Numbered from the stretch's first letter, positions 40,069 through 48,514 are shown. The stretch: 48,579 nt of DNA from an uncultured Oscillospiraceae bacterium (GCA_947588955.1 CANPYX010000017.1:1-48579); one strand, 5' to 3'. Program-made: numbers and translations. The notes: a model not told the origin generated them from the sequence alone.

Positions 40069-42465
40069 TTACTCAGCGGTGTCCGTTTCGGGGAGGAGAG
40101 CCGAGAAAGCGGTGAGGGCGACTGCCATCTTGGAGCGGGTGACGGGGGCGTCGGGGTTGACGGCTCCGTTTTCGTCCGCAGAGAGGATGCCGTTTTCAAG
40201 GCACCAATTTGTGGCGTCAACGCCCCAGGATTTGACGGAGGAGGCGTCGGTGGCGGTAAGCTCGCCCTCAACGGAGGTGTCAAGCCCTATAAGGCCGGCG
40301 TACTTGTAGAGGAGGGCGGCGACCTGGACGCGGGTGAGCTCATTGGCGCCGCGGAAGGAGAGGGTACCGTCGTCATTCCTTATGCCGGTGACAAGCCCGA
40401 CGCTCTCGGCCCAGGCCGCGGCGTCCTCATACCAGCGGCCCCCGACGTCGGCAAGGGTGGAGGCTGTGGCGGACTGGATATTGTCCTCCAGCTCCCAGAG
40501 AAGGTAGACGGTCTCGGCGCGGGTTATGGTCTGGGCGGGGCGGAAGGTGCCGTCATCGTAGCCCACCATGAGTCCGGCGTCAATTGCCGCCCAGATCTCG
40601 TCGTAGTCGATGCCGCGCTCGGGGAGGTTGTAGACCACGTCGGGGTACTGCGCGTAGCGGTCCTGAATGAGGAGGTACTCCTCGCCCTTTACCTCAAGAC
40701 CCAGCTTCTCGTTGAGCTCCTCGCCCAGCTCCTTGAGGAAGTCGGGGTCGAAGGGGGAGCGCATATTCATTTCCTCGAACTGCTCCTTGAAGGAGAGTAT
40801 GGGGTCCAGGGAGACGAATTTGAGGTAGTCGCCGTATGCCTTGTCGTAGCCGTTCTCCTGGGCGTCAAGCCAGAACTCGAAGGCGCCCACGGCGGAGACG
40901 GAGTAGCTTATGTAATAGAGGGGCTGGCTGACAATGTGGGGGATCTGCATCCACCACTCCTTGTCGCCGTCAAGGATCTCGTCGACATGGTACTCCACGG
41001 CGAGATCGGCGAACTTGGCGGTTATCTCGTCAAGGGTGGGCCTGGCGTCGGAGTGGATGTAAAGCTCCAGCTCGCCGACCATGGCGCCCATGATGATGCC
41101 CCAGACGACGGTGTTCTCCATCAGGCTGTTGGTGGCGATCTCAACGCCGTACTCGTAATCGCCGAAGAAGTCATCATAAAACTGGGAGAAAAGCAGCTCG
41201 TTGGCCTGGGAGTGGACCTCGGATACGTCGGTGTTGGACTCGGCGGAGTTCCAGTCGTGCTCGTGCCAGTAGTTGTCGTTGTAGTGGCCGAACTCGTGGA
41301 TAACGGTGGTGAAGTCATCGATATACATTACGGGAGAGATTATCATGTATGGGGCGCGGGAGGAGATGAGGCTGTAGGTGAAGCTTGCGCCGCTCTTTGT
41401 CTCGGAATAGGCGTTGTCGATGAGGTTGTGCTCACGCATATACTGCCACGCCTCCAGCATTTCGCTGGAGATTTTGCCGATGTAGGGCTCGATGGCGTCA
41501 AGGGTCTCTTCGGTGGTGAAGTCGCCGCGGTAGACGTTGTTGAAGGAATCGGCGTCGGCATATCTGACCATGCTGAGGAACGCCTCAAGGTAGGGGACCA
41601 GGGGGGCTATGTACTCCTTCACGGCGGCGCAGTACTCCTGCATCTCCTCCTGGGTGTAATCCCGGACGAAGACCTGCTCGTAGGCGTAGTCGGCGTAGCT
41701 GTCATAGCCGTAATGCTCGGCTATGCGGGAGCAGACGTCCTGGAGGTGGGCGTAGACGGCGGCGAGGGCATTGTAATAGGCGTCGTTGTAGAGCGTTGCC
41801 AGGGCCATATAGGTCTCGTCGTCGATCTCGCCGGACTGGTAGGCGGCTACGATGTCGTCAGAGGTCCAGGTGACGCCCTCGTATTCAACGGTGGGGTCGC
41901 CGTAAAGCGCGTCGTAGTACTCGCCCTCAACGCCGAGGAGCTCATCGTCCAGGTCAAACTCCTCCTGGGTCTTGGGCTCGTAGTCCTTGAGGAAGTCGAT
42001 GTCCTCCTGAACGAGCTGCTGTTCAAGGTAGGAGGCGAAGGGGGAGTTGAGGACCTCCTTGGCGGCGAGGAGCACCTGGTCCCAATACTCGTTGATGAGG
42101 GTGCCGTAAGCCGCGTAGAGGCCGTAGGCCTCCTCGTCGTTTATGTCGGCGCTGTAAAGGTAGTAGTAATACTGGTAGTTGGTGGTGGCGTCCTCGTACA
42201 TCTTGACAATGGAGTCAAAGCCATTCTGGACGTCGGTAATGACGGTGCCCTCGTCCTCAAAGAGGGCGTAGAAGGCGGCGAGAGCCGCGGCGTTGGCCTC
42301 CTCGTCCACAACGGGCGGGGTGTAATTTTGAAGGTCTACGTTGGGGTCGTGCCACAGGTCCTCGAAGTAGTCGGTCTCGTTCACGTCCTCGCCGTCAGCC
42401 AGCGCCATGGGCGCCAGGGAGAGGACAAGGCTCAGCACGAGAAGCAGGGAAAGAAGCTTCTTCAT
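40069..42465 (-). CDS. Secreted M3-like metallopeptidase with three SLH domains
   Basis: 798 residues from ATG 42465 (GGAGG nine bases upstream). A signal peptide ends at APMALA. The helical metallopeptidase body (~30-590) has VIHEFGHYND (HEXXH near residue 394) and a downstream TDVSEVHSQANE with the likely third ligand Glu, the oligoendopeptidase F/M3 pattern. Three S-layer homology repeats follow: TRAETVYLLWEL, TRVQVAALLYKYAG and TRSKMAVALTAFS. These bind secondary wall polymers, so the enzyme is displayed on the cell surface and should trim peptides there. M3 enzymes are usually cytosolic, so a wall-anchored form is unusual. It is divergent from the two-component system. Confidence 0.88.
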   Translation of the reverse strand: MKKLLSLLLVLSLVLSLAPMALADGEDVNETDYFEDLWHDPNVDLQNYTPPVVDEEANAAALAAFYALFEDEGTVITDVQNGFDSIVKMYEDATTNYQYYYYLYSADINDEEAYGLYAAYGTLINEYWDQVLLAAKEVLNSPFASYLEQQLVQEDIDFLKDYEPKTQEEFDLDDELLGVEGEYYDALYGDPTVEYEGVTWTSDDIVAAYQSGEIDDETYMALATLYNDAYYNALAAVYAHLQDVCSRIAEHYGYDSYADYAYEQVFVRDYTQEEMQEYCAAVKEYIAPLVPYLEAFLSMVRYADADSFNNVYRGDFTTEETLDAIEPYIGKISSEMLEAWQYMREHNLIDNAYSETKSGASFTYSLISSRAPYMIISPVMYIDDFTTVIHEFGHYNDNYWHEHDWNSAESNTDVSEVHSQANELLFSQFYDDFFGDYEYGVEIATNSLMENTVVWGIIMGAMVGELELYIHSDARPTLDEITAKFADLAVEYHVDEILDGDKEWWMQIPHIVSQPLYYISYSVSAVGAFEFWLDAQENGYDKAYGDYLKFVSLDPILSFKEQFEEMNMRSPFDPDFLKELGEELNEKLGLEVKGEEYLLIQDRYAQYPDVVYNLPERGIDYDEIWAAIDAGLMVGYDDGTFRPAQTITRAETVYLLWELEDNIQSATASTLADVGGRWYEDAAAWAESVGLVTGIRNDDGTLSFRGANELTRVQVAALLYKYAGLIGLDTSVEGELTATDASSVKSWGVDATNWCLENGILSADENGAVNPDAPVTRSKMAVALTAFSALLPETDTAE

Positions 42466-42518
42466 ATGTTTTTTCCTCCTGTTTTTGCGGAATGTACGCA
42501 AACGGCGTAAACACAAAT

Positions 42519-42547
42519 ATTTTATCATTGTGCCGTTTTATTTTCAA
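42519..42547 (-). promoter_or_regulatory. Promoter of the SLH metallopeptidase gene
   Basis: On the minus strand TTGAAA (42547-42542) and TAAAAT (42524-42519) with 17-base spacing. It is divergent from the response-regulator promoter about 75 bases away. Confidence 0.75.
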
Positions 42548-42622
42548 TAGAAAAATGAAATTTTTAATTTCGGAAATTTCATATACGGGAAACGCGCCCG
42601 GCGGCGTGATTTTGACCGTTTC

Positions 42623-42651
42623 TTGACTTTCCGGGGGTATTTTTTTAAAAT
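42623..42651 (+). promoter_or_regulatory. Promoter of the two-component operon
   Basis: TTGACT (42623-42628) and TAAAAT (42646-42651) with 17-base spacing. The start site is near 42658, giving a very short leader before GTG 42681. Confidence 0.8.
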
Positions 42652-42680
42652 AGGTAAAAAACGAAAAAGGGGTGAGGCCT

Positions 42681-43355
42681 GTGGGATACAGGATACTTGT
42701 GGCGGACGACGAGGAGCTGCTGCGGGAGGTGGTCTCGGAGCACCTGACGCGGGAGGGGTATACGGTTTTCCTCGCCTCCGACGCCGGGGAGGTGAGGAGC
42801 CGGCTGGCGCTGGGACCTGACCTTATTTTGCTGGACATCAGTATGCCGGGGAAGGACGGGCTGGAGCTGTGCGGGGAGATAAGGGACCGGGTGGGGTGCC
42901 CCATAATATTCCTCACCGCAAGGATAACGGAGCAGGACAAGATACGCGGCTTCGAGGCGGGAGGAGACGACTACATCACAAAGCCATTCAGCCTTTCGGA
43001 GCTGTCGGCGAGGATAGCGGCGCATCTGAGACGAGACGAGAGGCAAAGGCGGAGCTCCGGGGCGCTGAGCTTTCGCGGGCTGACGGTGGACCTTGCCGGC
43101 AGGCAGGTAAGCTGGCAGGGGGAGGAGATACGGTTTTCCAAGCGGGAGTTTGACATCATCGAGTTTCTCGTCATGAACAGGGGACAGATTTTTGACAGGG
43201 AACGTATGTATGAGCTCATCTGGGGGATTGACGCCGAGGGGGACAGCGGCGTCATCAAGGAGCACGTGAGGAAGATACGCGGCAAGCTGCTGGAGGTCAC
43301 AGGGCAGGAGTATATCGAGACGGTCTGGGGGATGGGCTACAGATGGAAAAGGTGA
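42681..43355 (+). CDS. OmpR-family response regulator
   Basis: 224 residues from GTG 42681, preceded by AAGGGGTG; a GTG at 42672 is also in frame. Receiver domain: acidic pair DDEE (~8-11), phospho-acceptor Asp in LILLDISMPG (~50) and Lys in DDYITKPF (~100). Winged-helix output domain: FSKREFDIIEFLVMNRGQIFDRERMYELIWG and a VWGMGYRWKR end. It should be phosphorylated by the sensor kinase whose gene overlaps its end by 13 bases. The divergent metallopeptidase gene is a plausible target by position. Confidence 0.93.
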   Translation: MGYRILVADDEELLREVVSEHLTREGYTVFLASDAGEVRSRLALGPDLILLDISMPGKDGLELCGEIRDRVGCPIIFLTARITEQDKIRGFEAGGDDYITKPFSLSELSARIAAHLRRDERQRRSSGALSFRGLTVDLAGRQVSWQGEEIRFSKREFDIIEFLVMNRGQIFDRERMYELIWGIDAEGDSGVIKEHVRKIRGKLLEVTGQEYIETVWGMGYRWKR

Positions 43356-44680
43356 AAAAGGGCTCGTTAAAGCGGGAGTTTATTTTGGCGGTGGCGGTGA
43401 CGCTGACACTTGTGGCGGCGGCGTCGGCGCTGACGGTCTGGGGGTGCTGGGCGCTGAGGCGCGCTCTTGTGCCAAGGCCCGACAGCCTCATTTTGAGGGC
43501 GACCTTCAAAAGCCCCGACGGGTGGACGGAGGACACGAATATATACGTGGAGCCCGACGGGGACGAGGTGACGCTGGGCGAGCCGGCGGCACGTCTGGAG
43601 ATCCGGCCGGGGGCGCATACTGAGCGGGAGAGCGATGAGCCGGAGGACGCGGGGGAGAGGCCGGTGACGGCATATACATTCAGGCTTTTGAGCCCGGAGT
43701 TCAGCGCGTACAAAAACGGCCCACGCCGCGGGGCGGCGTACATCGCGGCGGGTGTTGCGATGGCGGTGCTGCCGGCACTCTATGCCGTCGCGGGGACGGT
43801 GCTGTGCGGGCTGTGGATATTCAGGCGCAAGCTGGCGCCGGCGATAGACGTGCTGGAGGACGCCACGGGGCACATAAGCGGTCAAGACCTGGATTTCAGG
43901 GTGGAGAGCCCCACGAACAACGAGCTGGGGAGGCTGTGCGCGTCCTTTGAGAGGATGCGGGCGGCGCTTTACGACAATAACCTGGTTCTCTGGCGGGCGC
44001 TGGAGGAGAGGCGGAGCACAATGGCGAGCGTGGCGCACGATCTGAGGAACCCACTGGCGATAATGGAGGGGACAGTGGAGAACGTGAGGGCCATGGCGGA
44101 AGCTGGGGAGCTGACGGGGGAGAGGCTGGAGGCGGCGCTGGGGAATATTGACGCCACTGCGAAAAGAATGGAGCGGTACACGGACTACATCAGGGATATC
44201 GACGAGGTGGAGGAGCTGCCGGTGAATTTGGAGCCCGTGGAGCTTCCCGGATTTCTCCACAGGGCGGCGGAGAGCGTGGCGATGCTGGCGGGGGAAAAGA
44301 CCGTGGGCGCGGCGTTCGACGTGCCGGAGTGTCGGGCGGAGCTGGACGGGGAGATTTTTTACAGGGTGCTGGAGAACGTTGTATCAAACGCCGTCAGGTA
44401 CGCCAAAAGCCGGGTGGACATGGAATTTTCCCTGCGGAGGGATTTGCTGACGGTGCGCGTCATCGACGACGGGCCGGGGTTTTCGGACGCCATGCTCAGC
44501 CGCCGGAACAGCCTTTATTACACCGAGGACCCCACGGGCGAACACCTGGGGTTGGGCCTTGCCACGGGGCGGATACTTTGCGAAAAGCACGGCGGCGGAT
44601 TGAGGATCAGGAACAGGGAAGGGGGAGGGGAAGTAGAAATTATGTTCCTCTTGTCACAAAAGGGCGAAGCCCTTTTGTGA
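43343..44680 (+). CDS. Sensor histidine kinase whose C-terminus is encoded by a hairpin repeat
   Basis: 445 residues. Membrane helix 1 (~12-38), an extracellular sensor domain (~40-130), helix 2 (~134-158), HAMP (~160-212), then HisKA with the phospho-His in MASVAHDLRNPLAI (~230). The catalytic domain has ENVVSNAVRYA (N box), DDGPGFSD (G1) and HLGLGLATGRIL (G2). The last ~12 residues, MFLLSQKGEALL, are encoded by module 4 of the hairpin repeat at 44646-44846, and the stop codon (44678-44680) lies in its stem. The original end probably followed the GGEVEI strand. Activity should be little affected. Confidence 0.92.
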   Translation: MEKVKKGSLKREFILAVAVTLTLVAAASALTVWGCWALRRALVPRPDSLILRATFKSPDGWTEDTNIYVEPDGDEVTLGEPAARLEIRPGAHTERESDEPEDAGERPVTAYTFRLLSPEFSAYKNGPRRGAAYIAAGVAMAVLPALYAVAGTVLCGLWIFRRKLAPAIDVLEDATGHISGQDLDFRVESPTNNELGRLCASFERMRAALYDNNLVLWRALEERRSTMASVAHDLRNPLAIMEGTVENVRAMAEAGELTGERLEAALGNIDATAKRMERYTDYIRDIDEVEELPVNLEPVELPGFLHRAAESVAMLAGEKTVGAAFDVPECRAELDGEIFYRVLENVVSNAVRYAKSRVDMEFSLRRDLLTVRVIDDGPGFSDAMLSRRNSLYYTEDPTGEHLGLGLATGRILCEKHGGGLRIRNREGGGEVEIMFLLSQKGEALL

Positions 44681-44846
44681 CAAGAGGAGGGGGAACGTGC
44701 GGAAGACCTCCGGGAAAAGCCTGCGGGCTTTTCCCGGAGGTCTTCCTGCTGTCGCGCGGCGCGCGCCGCCGTAGGCGACACACTTGCGCGACATAAGGTG
44801 ATTTTTCGCGAGGCAAAGCCCCGCGAAAAATGTTTTATTGGGGGAT
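44646..44846 (-). repeat. Modular hairpin repeat, copy 3 (reads leftward)
   Basis: On the minus strand the lead-in is CCCCCAATAAAACA. Module 1 has changed arms TTTTTCGCG/CGCGAAAAA (44822-44830, 44802-44810). Module 2 has outer arms TGTCGCGC/GCGCGACA (44786-44793, 44750-44757). Module 3 is a 21-bp stem with loop CGCA (44701-44746). The linker CGCACGTTCCCC follows, then module 4, a perfect 20-bp stem with loop TTC (44646-44688). Module 3 differs from copy 2 by one paired change (A-T to G-C). Module 4 overlaps the 3' end of the histidine kinase gene. Confidence 0.88.
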
Positions 44847-44946
44847 TTTAAATCGGGGGGCGGCTTGGGGAATTGGGGAGGTTTTTTGAATTTTTTGGCT
44901 GATTTTTGACTTTTGTGGGGTAGGGTGGGGGTGGAGGTGAAGTGGA

Positions 44947-45843
44947 GTGAGTGGGAGATGGACGAAAAGGCGGGTATGGAGGACGGCGGTGGGGTATTTG
45001 GCGCTTATTTTGGCGGCGGCGGTGATTTTGGGGGCGGCGGCGCTGGCGGTGTGCGGGTGCCTTTATGTGGGGGAGCATTTGAGGATTGGCGGAGGGAATG
45101 TGGAGATAGCGGGGGAGACGGAGGAGGAAAAGACGCCGGAGGAGGCGGAAAAGGCGCCGGCAGAGGAGGAAAAGGTGCCGGAGGAGTATGTTTTCGGGGA
45201 GCCGGTGGAGGAGAGCGGGAGAGTTGAGGACGACCGGTTTGACGGGGCGGTGTTTTTGGGGGACTCAAGGACAGAGGGGCTGGAGCTTTTCGGCGGGCTG
45301 TCCCACGGGGATTTTTATTGGCACAGGGGGCTGTCCGTCTTTGCCGCCGACGGGGAGGAGCACAGGTATTTTGACGTGGGAGGGGAGAAGCTGACGCTTC
45401 TTGAGGCGCTGGGCGCTAAAAGCTATTGCGCGGTGTACCTCATGCTGGGCGTCAACGAGCTGGGGTACCCGCCGGAGTCCTACGAGAGGGCGCTGGGGGA
45501 GCTGGTGGAAAGAATCGTGGAGGCTCAGCCTGAGGCGGTGGTCTATTTGCAGACCATGCCGCCGGTGAACGACCGGGCGGCGACGGAAAACGGGCTGCCG
45601 GAGTATGAGTGCTGCGAGAACGTGGACAGGTTCAACGAGATAATCGTAAAAACGGCTGAGGAGAAGCGCGTGGCGCTGCTGGACACCGCGTCCTGCTACC
45701 GGGGGGAGGACGGGCAGCTGCCGGAGGAGCTTACCCGCGACGGGGTTCACTTCTCCTTTGACGGGTACACGCGCTGGGCGGAGTACCTGCGAACGCACGT
45801 AATTGACCCGGAGAGATATTTTTACTGGAGAGATGCGAAATGA
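44947..45843 (+). CDS. Membrane-anchored SGNH/GDSL-type hydrolase
   Basis: 298 residues from GTG 44947 (GGAGG upstream). One membrane helix (~14-38), an acidic Glu/Pro-rich linker (~50-80), then an SGNH domain: FLGDSRTEGL with the catalytic Ser (~103), GVNELGYPPESY with Asn (~160), and DGVHFSFDGY with Asp and His (~270). Such domains add or remove O-acyl groups on envelope polymers. It heads a three-gene operon with a DUF4358 lipoprotein (four-base overlap) and a cell-wall amidase. The 44847-44946 leader is very G/T-rich. Confidence 0.85.
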   Translation: MSGRWTKRRVWRTAVGYLALILAAAVILGAAALAVCGCLYVGEHLRIGGGNVEIAGETEEEKTPEEAEKAPAEEEKVPEEYVFGEPVEESGRVEDDRFDGAVFLGDSRTEGLELFGGLSHGDFYWHRGLSVFAADGEEHRYFDVGGEKLTLLEALGAKSYCAVYLMLGVNELGYPPESYERALGELVERIVEAQPEAVVYLQTMPPVNDRAATENGLPEYECCENVDRFNEIIVKTAEEKRVALLDTASCYRGEDGQLPEELTRDGVHFSFDGYTRWAEYLRTHVIDPERYFYWRDAK

Positions 45844-46301
45844 GGCTTACATTGACGTTTTTGATATTTGCCCTGCTGACGGCGGCTCTTGCCGGGTGCG
45901 CCGGCGTGGGGCGGGAGTACACGGTTCGGGACGTTCAGACGCTTTTGGACGCGGGGCTCTTTGAGGGCGACATGATGGAGGTGGGCGCTTCGGCGGCGGA
46001 GAGCATATGCGGCGCGGCGGCGGAGGACATAGTGGAGTTCAGGAGCGTCCGCGCGGGCAATACGGCCGTGAGCTGTGACGAGGTGACCGTCGTTGTGCTG
46101 GTCGACGAGGACAGCGCAAAAAGCGCGGAGGAGACGCTGAGGGAGCGGCTTGAGAGTATGACGGAAAACGCGCTTGCCTACACTCCGGCGGCGGTTCCGA
46201 GACTTGAGGCGGCGGTGCTCCACCGGGTGGGCCGCTCGGTGCTGTTCGCCGTGGGCGACCCGGAGAGGCTCGCGGACGAGGTGGGGAGGCTGAGAGAATG
46301 A
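45840..46301 (+). CDS. DUF4358 lipoprotein
   Basis: 153 residues. A lipoprotein signal (LTAALAGC, lipidated Cys ~20) is followed by a DUF4358 domain with VRDVQTLLDA, IVEFRSVRAGNTAVSCDEVTVVVL and the helix SAEETLRERLESM. DUF4358 lipoproteins are often found with SGNH hydrolases and MBOAT acyltransferases; the SGNH partner is directly upstream and no MBOAT gene is in the window. Overlaps both neighbours by four bases. Confidence 0.8.
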   Translation: MRLTLTFLIFALLTAALAGCAGVGREYTVRDVQTLLDAGLFEGDMMEVGASAAESICGAAAEDIVEFRSVRAGNTAVSCDEVTVVVLVDEDSAKSAEETLRERLESMTENALAYTPAAVPRLEAAVLHRVGRSVLFAVGDPERLADEVGRLRE

Positions 46302-47083
46302 CGGATCGGGAGCGAATGAAAAGAAAGCGGAGAAGATTTGCCGTTGCCTTCCTTGTGAGGGCGGGAATCGCGCTTTTCGCGGCGGCGATACTGGCGCTCA
46401 TGGTTTGCGGCGCGCTGTATATCGGCGAAAGGCTGGAAAAAGACGGGGAAAACGGGGAGCCCGCGGGCGGAGCGGATACGTCGGAGGGCGGCGGCGCGGA
46501 GGACCTTGAAGGCGACGCGGAGGGCGGCGACACGGAGGACAGTGAGGCTTCTGCGGTGGTGGTTATCGACGCGGGGCATGGGGGAGTGCAGTCCGGGTGC
46601 GTTTTTGACGGGGTGATGGAGAAGGATATAACGCTCTCCGTGGCGAAGCTTGCCCGTGAAAAGCTATCCGAGGCGGGGGTGACCGTCATTATGACCAGGG
46701 ACGGGGACGAGGACGTGTCGCTGGACGAGAGGTGCGAGATCGCCAACTCCGCCGGTGCGGAGCTCTTTGTGAGCATACACTGCAACTCCTTTACCGAGGA
46801 CGAGGGGGTCAGCGGCTTTGAGGGGTACTACCATTTGGGCACCGAGGGCAAGAGGCTGGCGGAGTACATAATGGAGAAGGCGGTGGGGCTTGGGGTGAAG
46901 ACGAGGCGCGTCAAGGACGCAAATTATCAGGTGCTAAGGGAGACGGATATGCCCGCGGCGCTGATGGAGATAGGATTTCTGTCAAATCCCGGCGAGAGGG
47001 AGACGCTTCAAACGGAGGAGTACCAGGACACCATCGCCGAGGCGGTGGCCCAGGGGGTCATGAAAATGCTCGAAAGCAGGTAA
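46298..47083 (+). CDS. N-acetylmuramoyl-L-alanine amidase (Amidase_3, CwlD-like)
   Basis: 261 residues. A membrane helix (~15-38), an acidic linker (~45-80), then the Amidase_3 domain: VVVIDAGHGGVQSG (zinc His ~92), MEKDITL (zinc Glu), VSIHCNSF (zinc His) and ALMEIGFLSN with the catalytic Glu (~225). It cuts the bond between the glycan strand and the peptide of peptidoglycan outside the membrane. CwlD of spore formers makes muramic-lactam in spore cortex and has this length and anchor, but the neighbours here do not prove that role. Confidence 0.9.
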   Translation: MTDRERMKRKRRRFAVAFLVRAGIALFAAAILALMVCGALYIGERLEKDGENGEPAGGADTSEGGGAEDLEGDAEGGDTEDSEASAVVVIDAGHGGVQSGCVFDGVMEKDITLSVAKLAREKLSEAGVTVIMTRDGDEDVSLDERCEIANSAGAELFVSIHCNSFTEDEGVSGFEGYYHLGTEGKRLAEYIMEKAVGLGVKTRRVKDANYQVLRETDMPAALMEIGFLSNPGERETLQTEEYQDTIAEAVAQGVMKMLESR

Positions 47084-47088
47084 AGGGG

Positions 47089-47117
47089 TTGCGGAGAGAC
47101 GGGAAAGGTTGTATAAT
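47089..47117 (+). promoter_or_regulatory. Promoter of the GH28 gene
   Basis: TTGCGG (47089-47094) and a perfect TATAAT (47112-47117) with 17-base spacing, five bases after the amidase stop codon. The -10 is 25 bases before the GTG/ATG region, giving an ~18-base leader. Confidence 0.75.
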
Positions 47118-47142
47118 AGGAAAAAACAAAGGAGGCGCGGCA

Positions 47143-48402
47143 ATGGGGACGGAATTTTTTCCCGACGGGGTCACGCGGATAGACGGGTGGTTTTATGACA
47201 TACGCGTGCCGGAGCTGGAGGAGCTGGGGCGGAGGTATGTGCTGACAGAGCACGGGATACTTGACGACGGCAGGGTCCACACACGGGAGATACAAGACCT
47301 CATCGACACCGCCTGTGCCGATGGCGGCGGCGTCATTGTGGTGCCCCGTGGCACGTATTTGACGGGGGCGCTCTTTATGCGGCAGGGGGTGAACCTCTAC
47401 GTCTGCGACGGCGGAGTTTTGCGGGGGAGCGACGACATCGCCGACTACCCGGTGACGATTACCCGCATCGAGGGCGAGACGTGCCGCTACTTCCCGGCGC
47501 TTATAAACGCCGACGGGGTGGAGGGCTTTGTCATGTGCGGACCGGGGACAGTGGACGGAAACGGCATGAGGTCCTGGAGGTCCTTCTGGCTCCGAAGGGA
47601 GTGGAACCCCGACTGCACCAACAAGGACGAGCAGAGGCCGAGGCTCGTTTACATATCAAACAGCCGGGATGTGCTGATCGCGGGACTACATCTGCAAAAT
47701 TCCCACTTCTGGACAAACCACATTTACAATTGCCAAAGGGTGAAATTTATAGGCTGTACCATATACTCCCCGGCGTCGCCCGTGAAGGCTCCCAGCACCG
47801 ACGCCATTGACATCGACGTGTGCTCCGACGTGCTGGTGAAAAACTGCTACATGGAGGTCAACGACGACTCCGTGGTGCTCAAGGGCGGCAAGGGACCCTG
47901 GGCGGATTCGGACCCCGCCAACGGTGGAAACGAGCGGGTGCTGGTGGAGGACTGCGTTTACGGCTTCTGCCACGGGTGCCTGACCTGCGGCTCGGAGTCG
48001 GTACACAACAAAAATATACTGGTGAGGCGGATAAAGGTTCTGGACGGGAGCAACCTCCTTTGGCTGAAGCTTCGGCCGGATACGCCCCAGCACTATGAGT
48101 ACATAACTGTGGAGCATGTAACCGGGAGGGTCGAAAACTTCCTCACCGTCCGCCCCTGGACGCAGTTTTTTGACCTCAAGGGCCGGGAGGACAAGCCGAA
48201 ATCCATCGCCGAGCACATCACAATGCGCGACTGCGACTGTGACTGCGACGTATTCTTCAACGTCGAGCCGGACACCGAGCAGTACGAGCTCAGAGACTTC
48301 ACCCTGGAAAACCTGACCGTCAGGGCAAACCACAACGGCTACAGGGACGGCGCGATTGACGGGATAGCAATAAGAAACGTGGAAATAAAAGAACACCCTT
48401 AA
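47143..48402 (+). CDS. Polygalacturonase-like glycoside hydrolase (GH28), no signal peptide
   Basis: 419 residues from ATG 47143 with GGAGG seven bases upstream. It is a right-handed beta-helix with the GH28 catalytic set: STDAIDI (D220), NDDSV (D241, D242) and CHGCLTCGSE (H277). The normal RIK motif is replaced by LKLRPD, as in many bacterial exo-acting members. The N-terminus has no signal peptide, so the enzyme should act on oligogalacturonides inside the cell, parallel to the leaderless PL9-type lyase at the other end of the window. The 48403-48417 gap leads into hairpin-repeat copy 4. Confidence 0.87.
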   Translation: MGTEFFPDGVTRIDGWFYDIRVPELEELGRRYVLTEHGILDDGRVHTREIQDLIDTACADGGGVIVVPRGTYLTGALFMRQGVNLYVCDGGVLRGSDDIADYPVTITRIEGETCRYFPALINADGVEGFVMCGPGTVDGNGMRSWRSFWLRREWNPDCTNKDEQRPRLVYISNSRDVLIAGLHLQNSHFWTNHIYNCQRVKFIGCTIYSPASPVKAPSTDAIDIDVCSDVLVKNCYMEVNDDSVVLKGGKGPWADSDPANGGNERVLVEDCVYGFCHGCLTCGSESVHNKNILVRRIKVLDGSNLLWLKLRPDTPQHYEYITVEHVTGRVENFLTVRPWTQFFDLKGREDKPKSIAEHITMRDCDCDCDVFFNVEPDTEQYELRDFTLENLTVRANHNGYRDGAIDGIAIRNVEIKEHP

Positions 48403-48417
48403 AGCTTTGCTGCTCTC

Positions 48418-48514
48418 CCTCATAAAACATTTTTCCGGCGGCATGTACGTCGGAAAAATCACCTTTTGTCGCGCAAGTGTGCCGCCTTTGGCGGCGCGCG
48501 CAGCGCGACAGCAG
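48418..48514 (+). repeat. Modular hairpin repeat, copy 4 (truncated)
   Basis: Lead-in CCTCATAAAACA, module 1 TTTTTCCG/CGGAAAAA (48430-48437, 48451-48458), linker AATCACCTTT, module 2 outer arms TGTCGCGC/GCGCGACA (48467-48474, 48503-48510) and linker GCAG. Module 3 and the CGCACGTTCCCC linker are missing; the copy runs directly into AAAAAGGGGCTGTGAAAA. Up to that point it is almost identical to copy 2. It starts 16 bases after the GH28 stop codon. Confidence 0.85.

Noticed and set aside
40936-42510. A 524-codon open frame on the plus strand
   Set aside because: Antisense to the SLH metallopeptidase; Val/Gly/Asp-rich composition typical of a shadow frame.
44913-45227. A 104-codon glycine-rich plus-strand frame
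   Set aside because: Overlaps the start of the SGNH gene in another frame; low-complexity composition from G-rich DNA.
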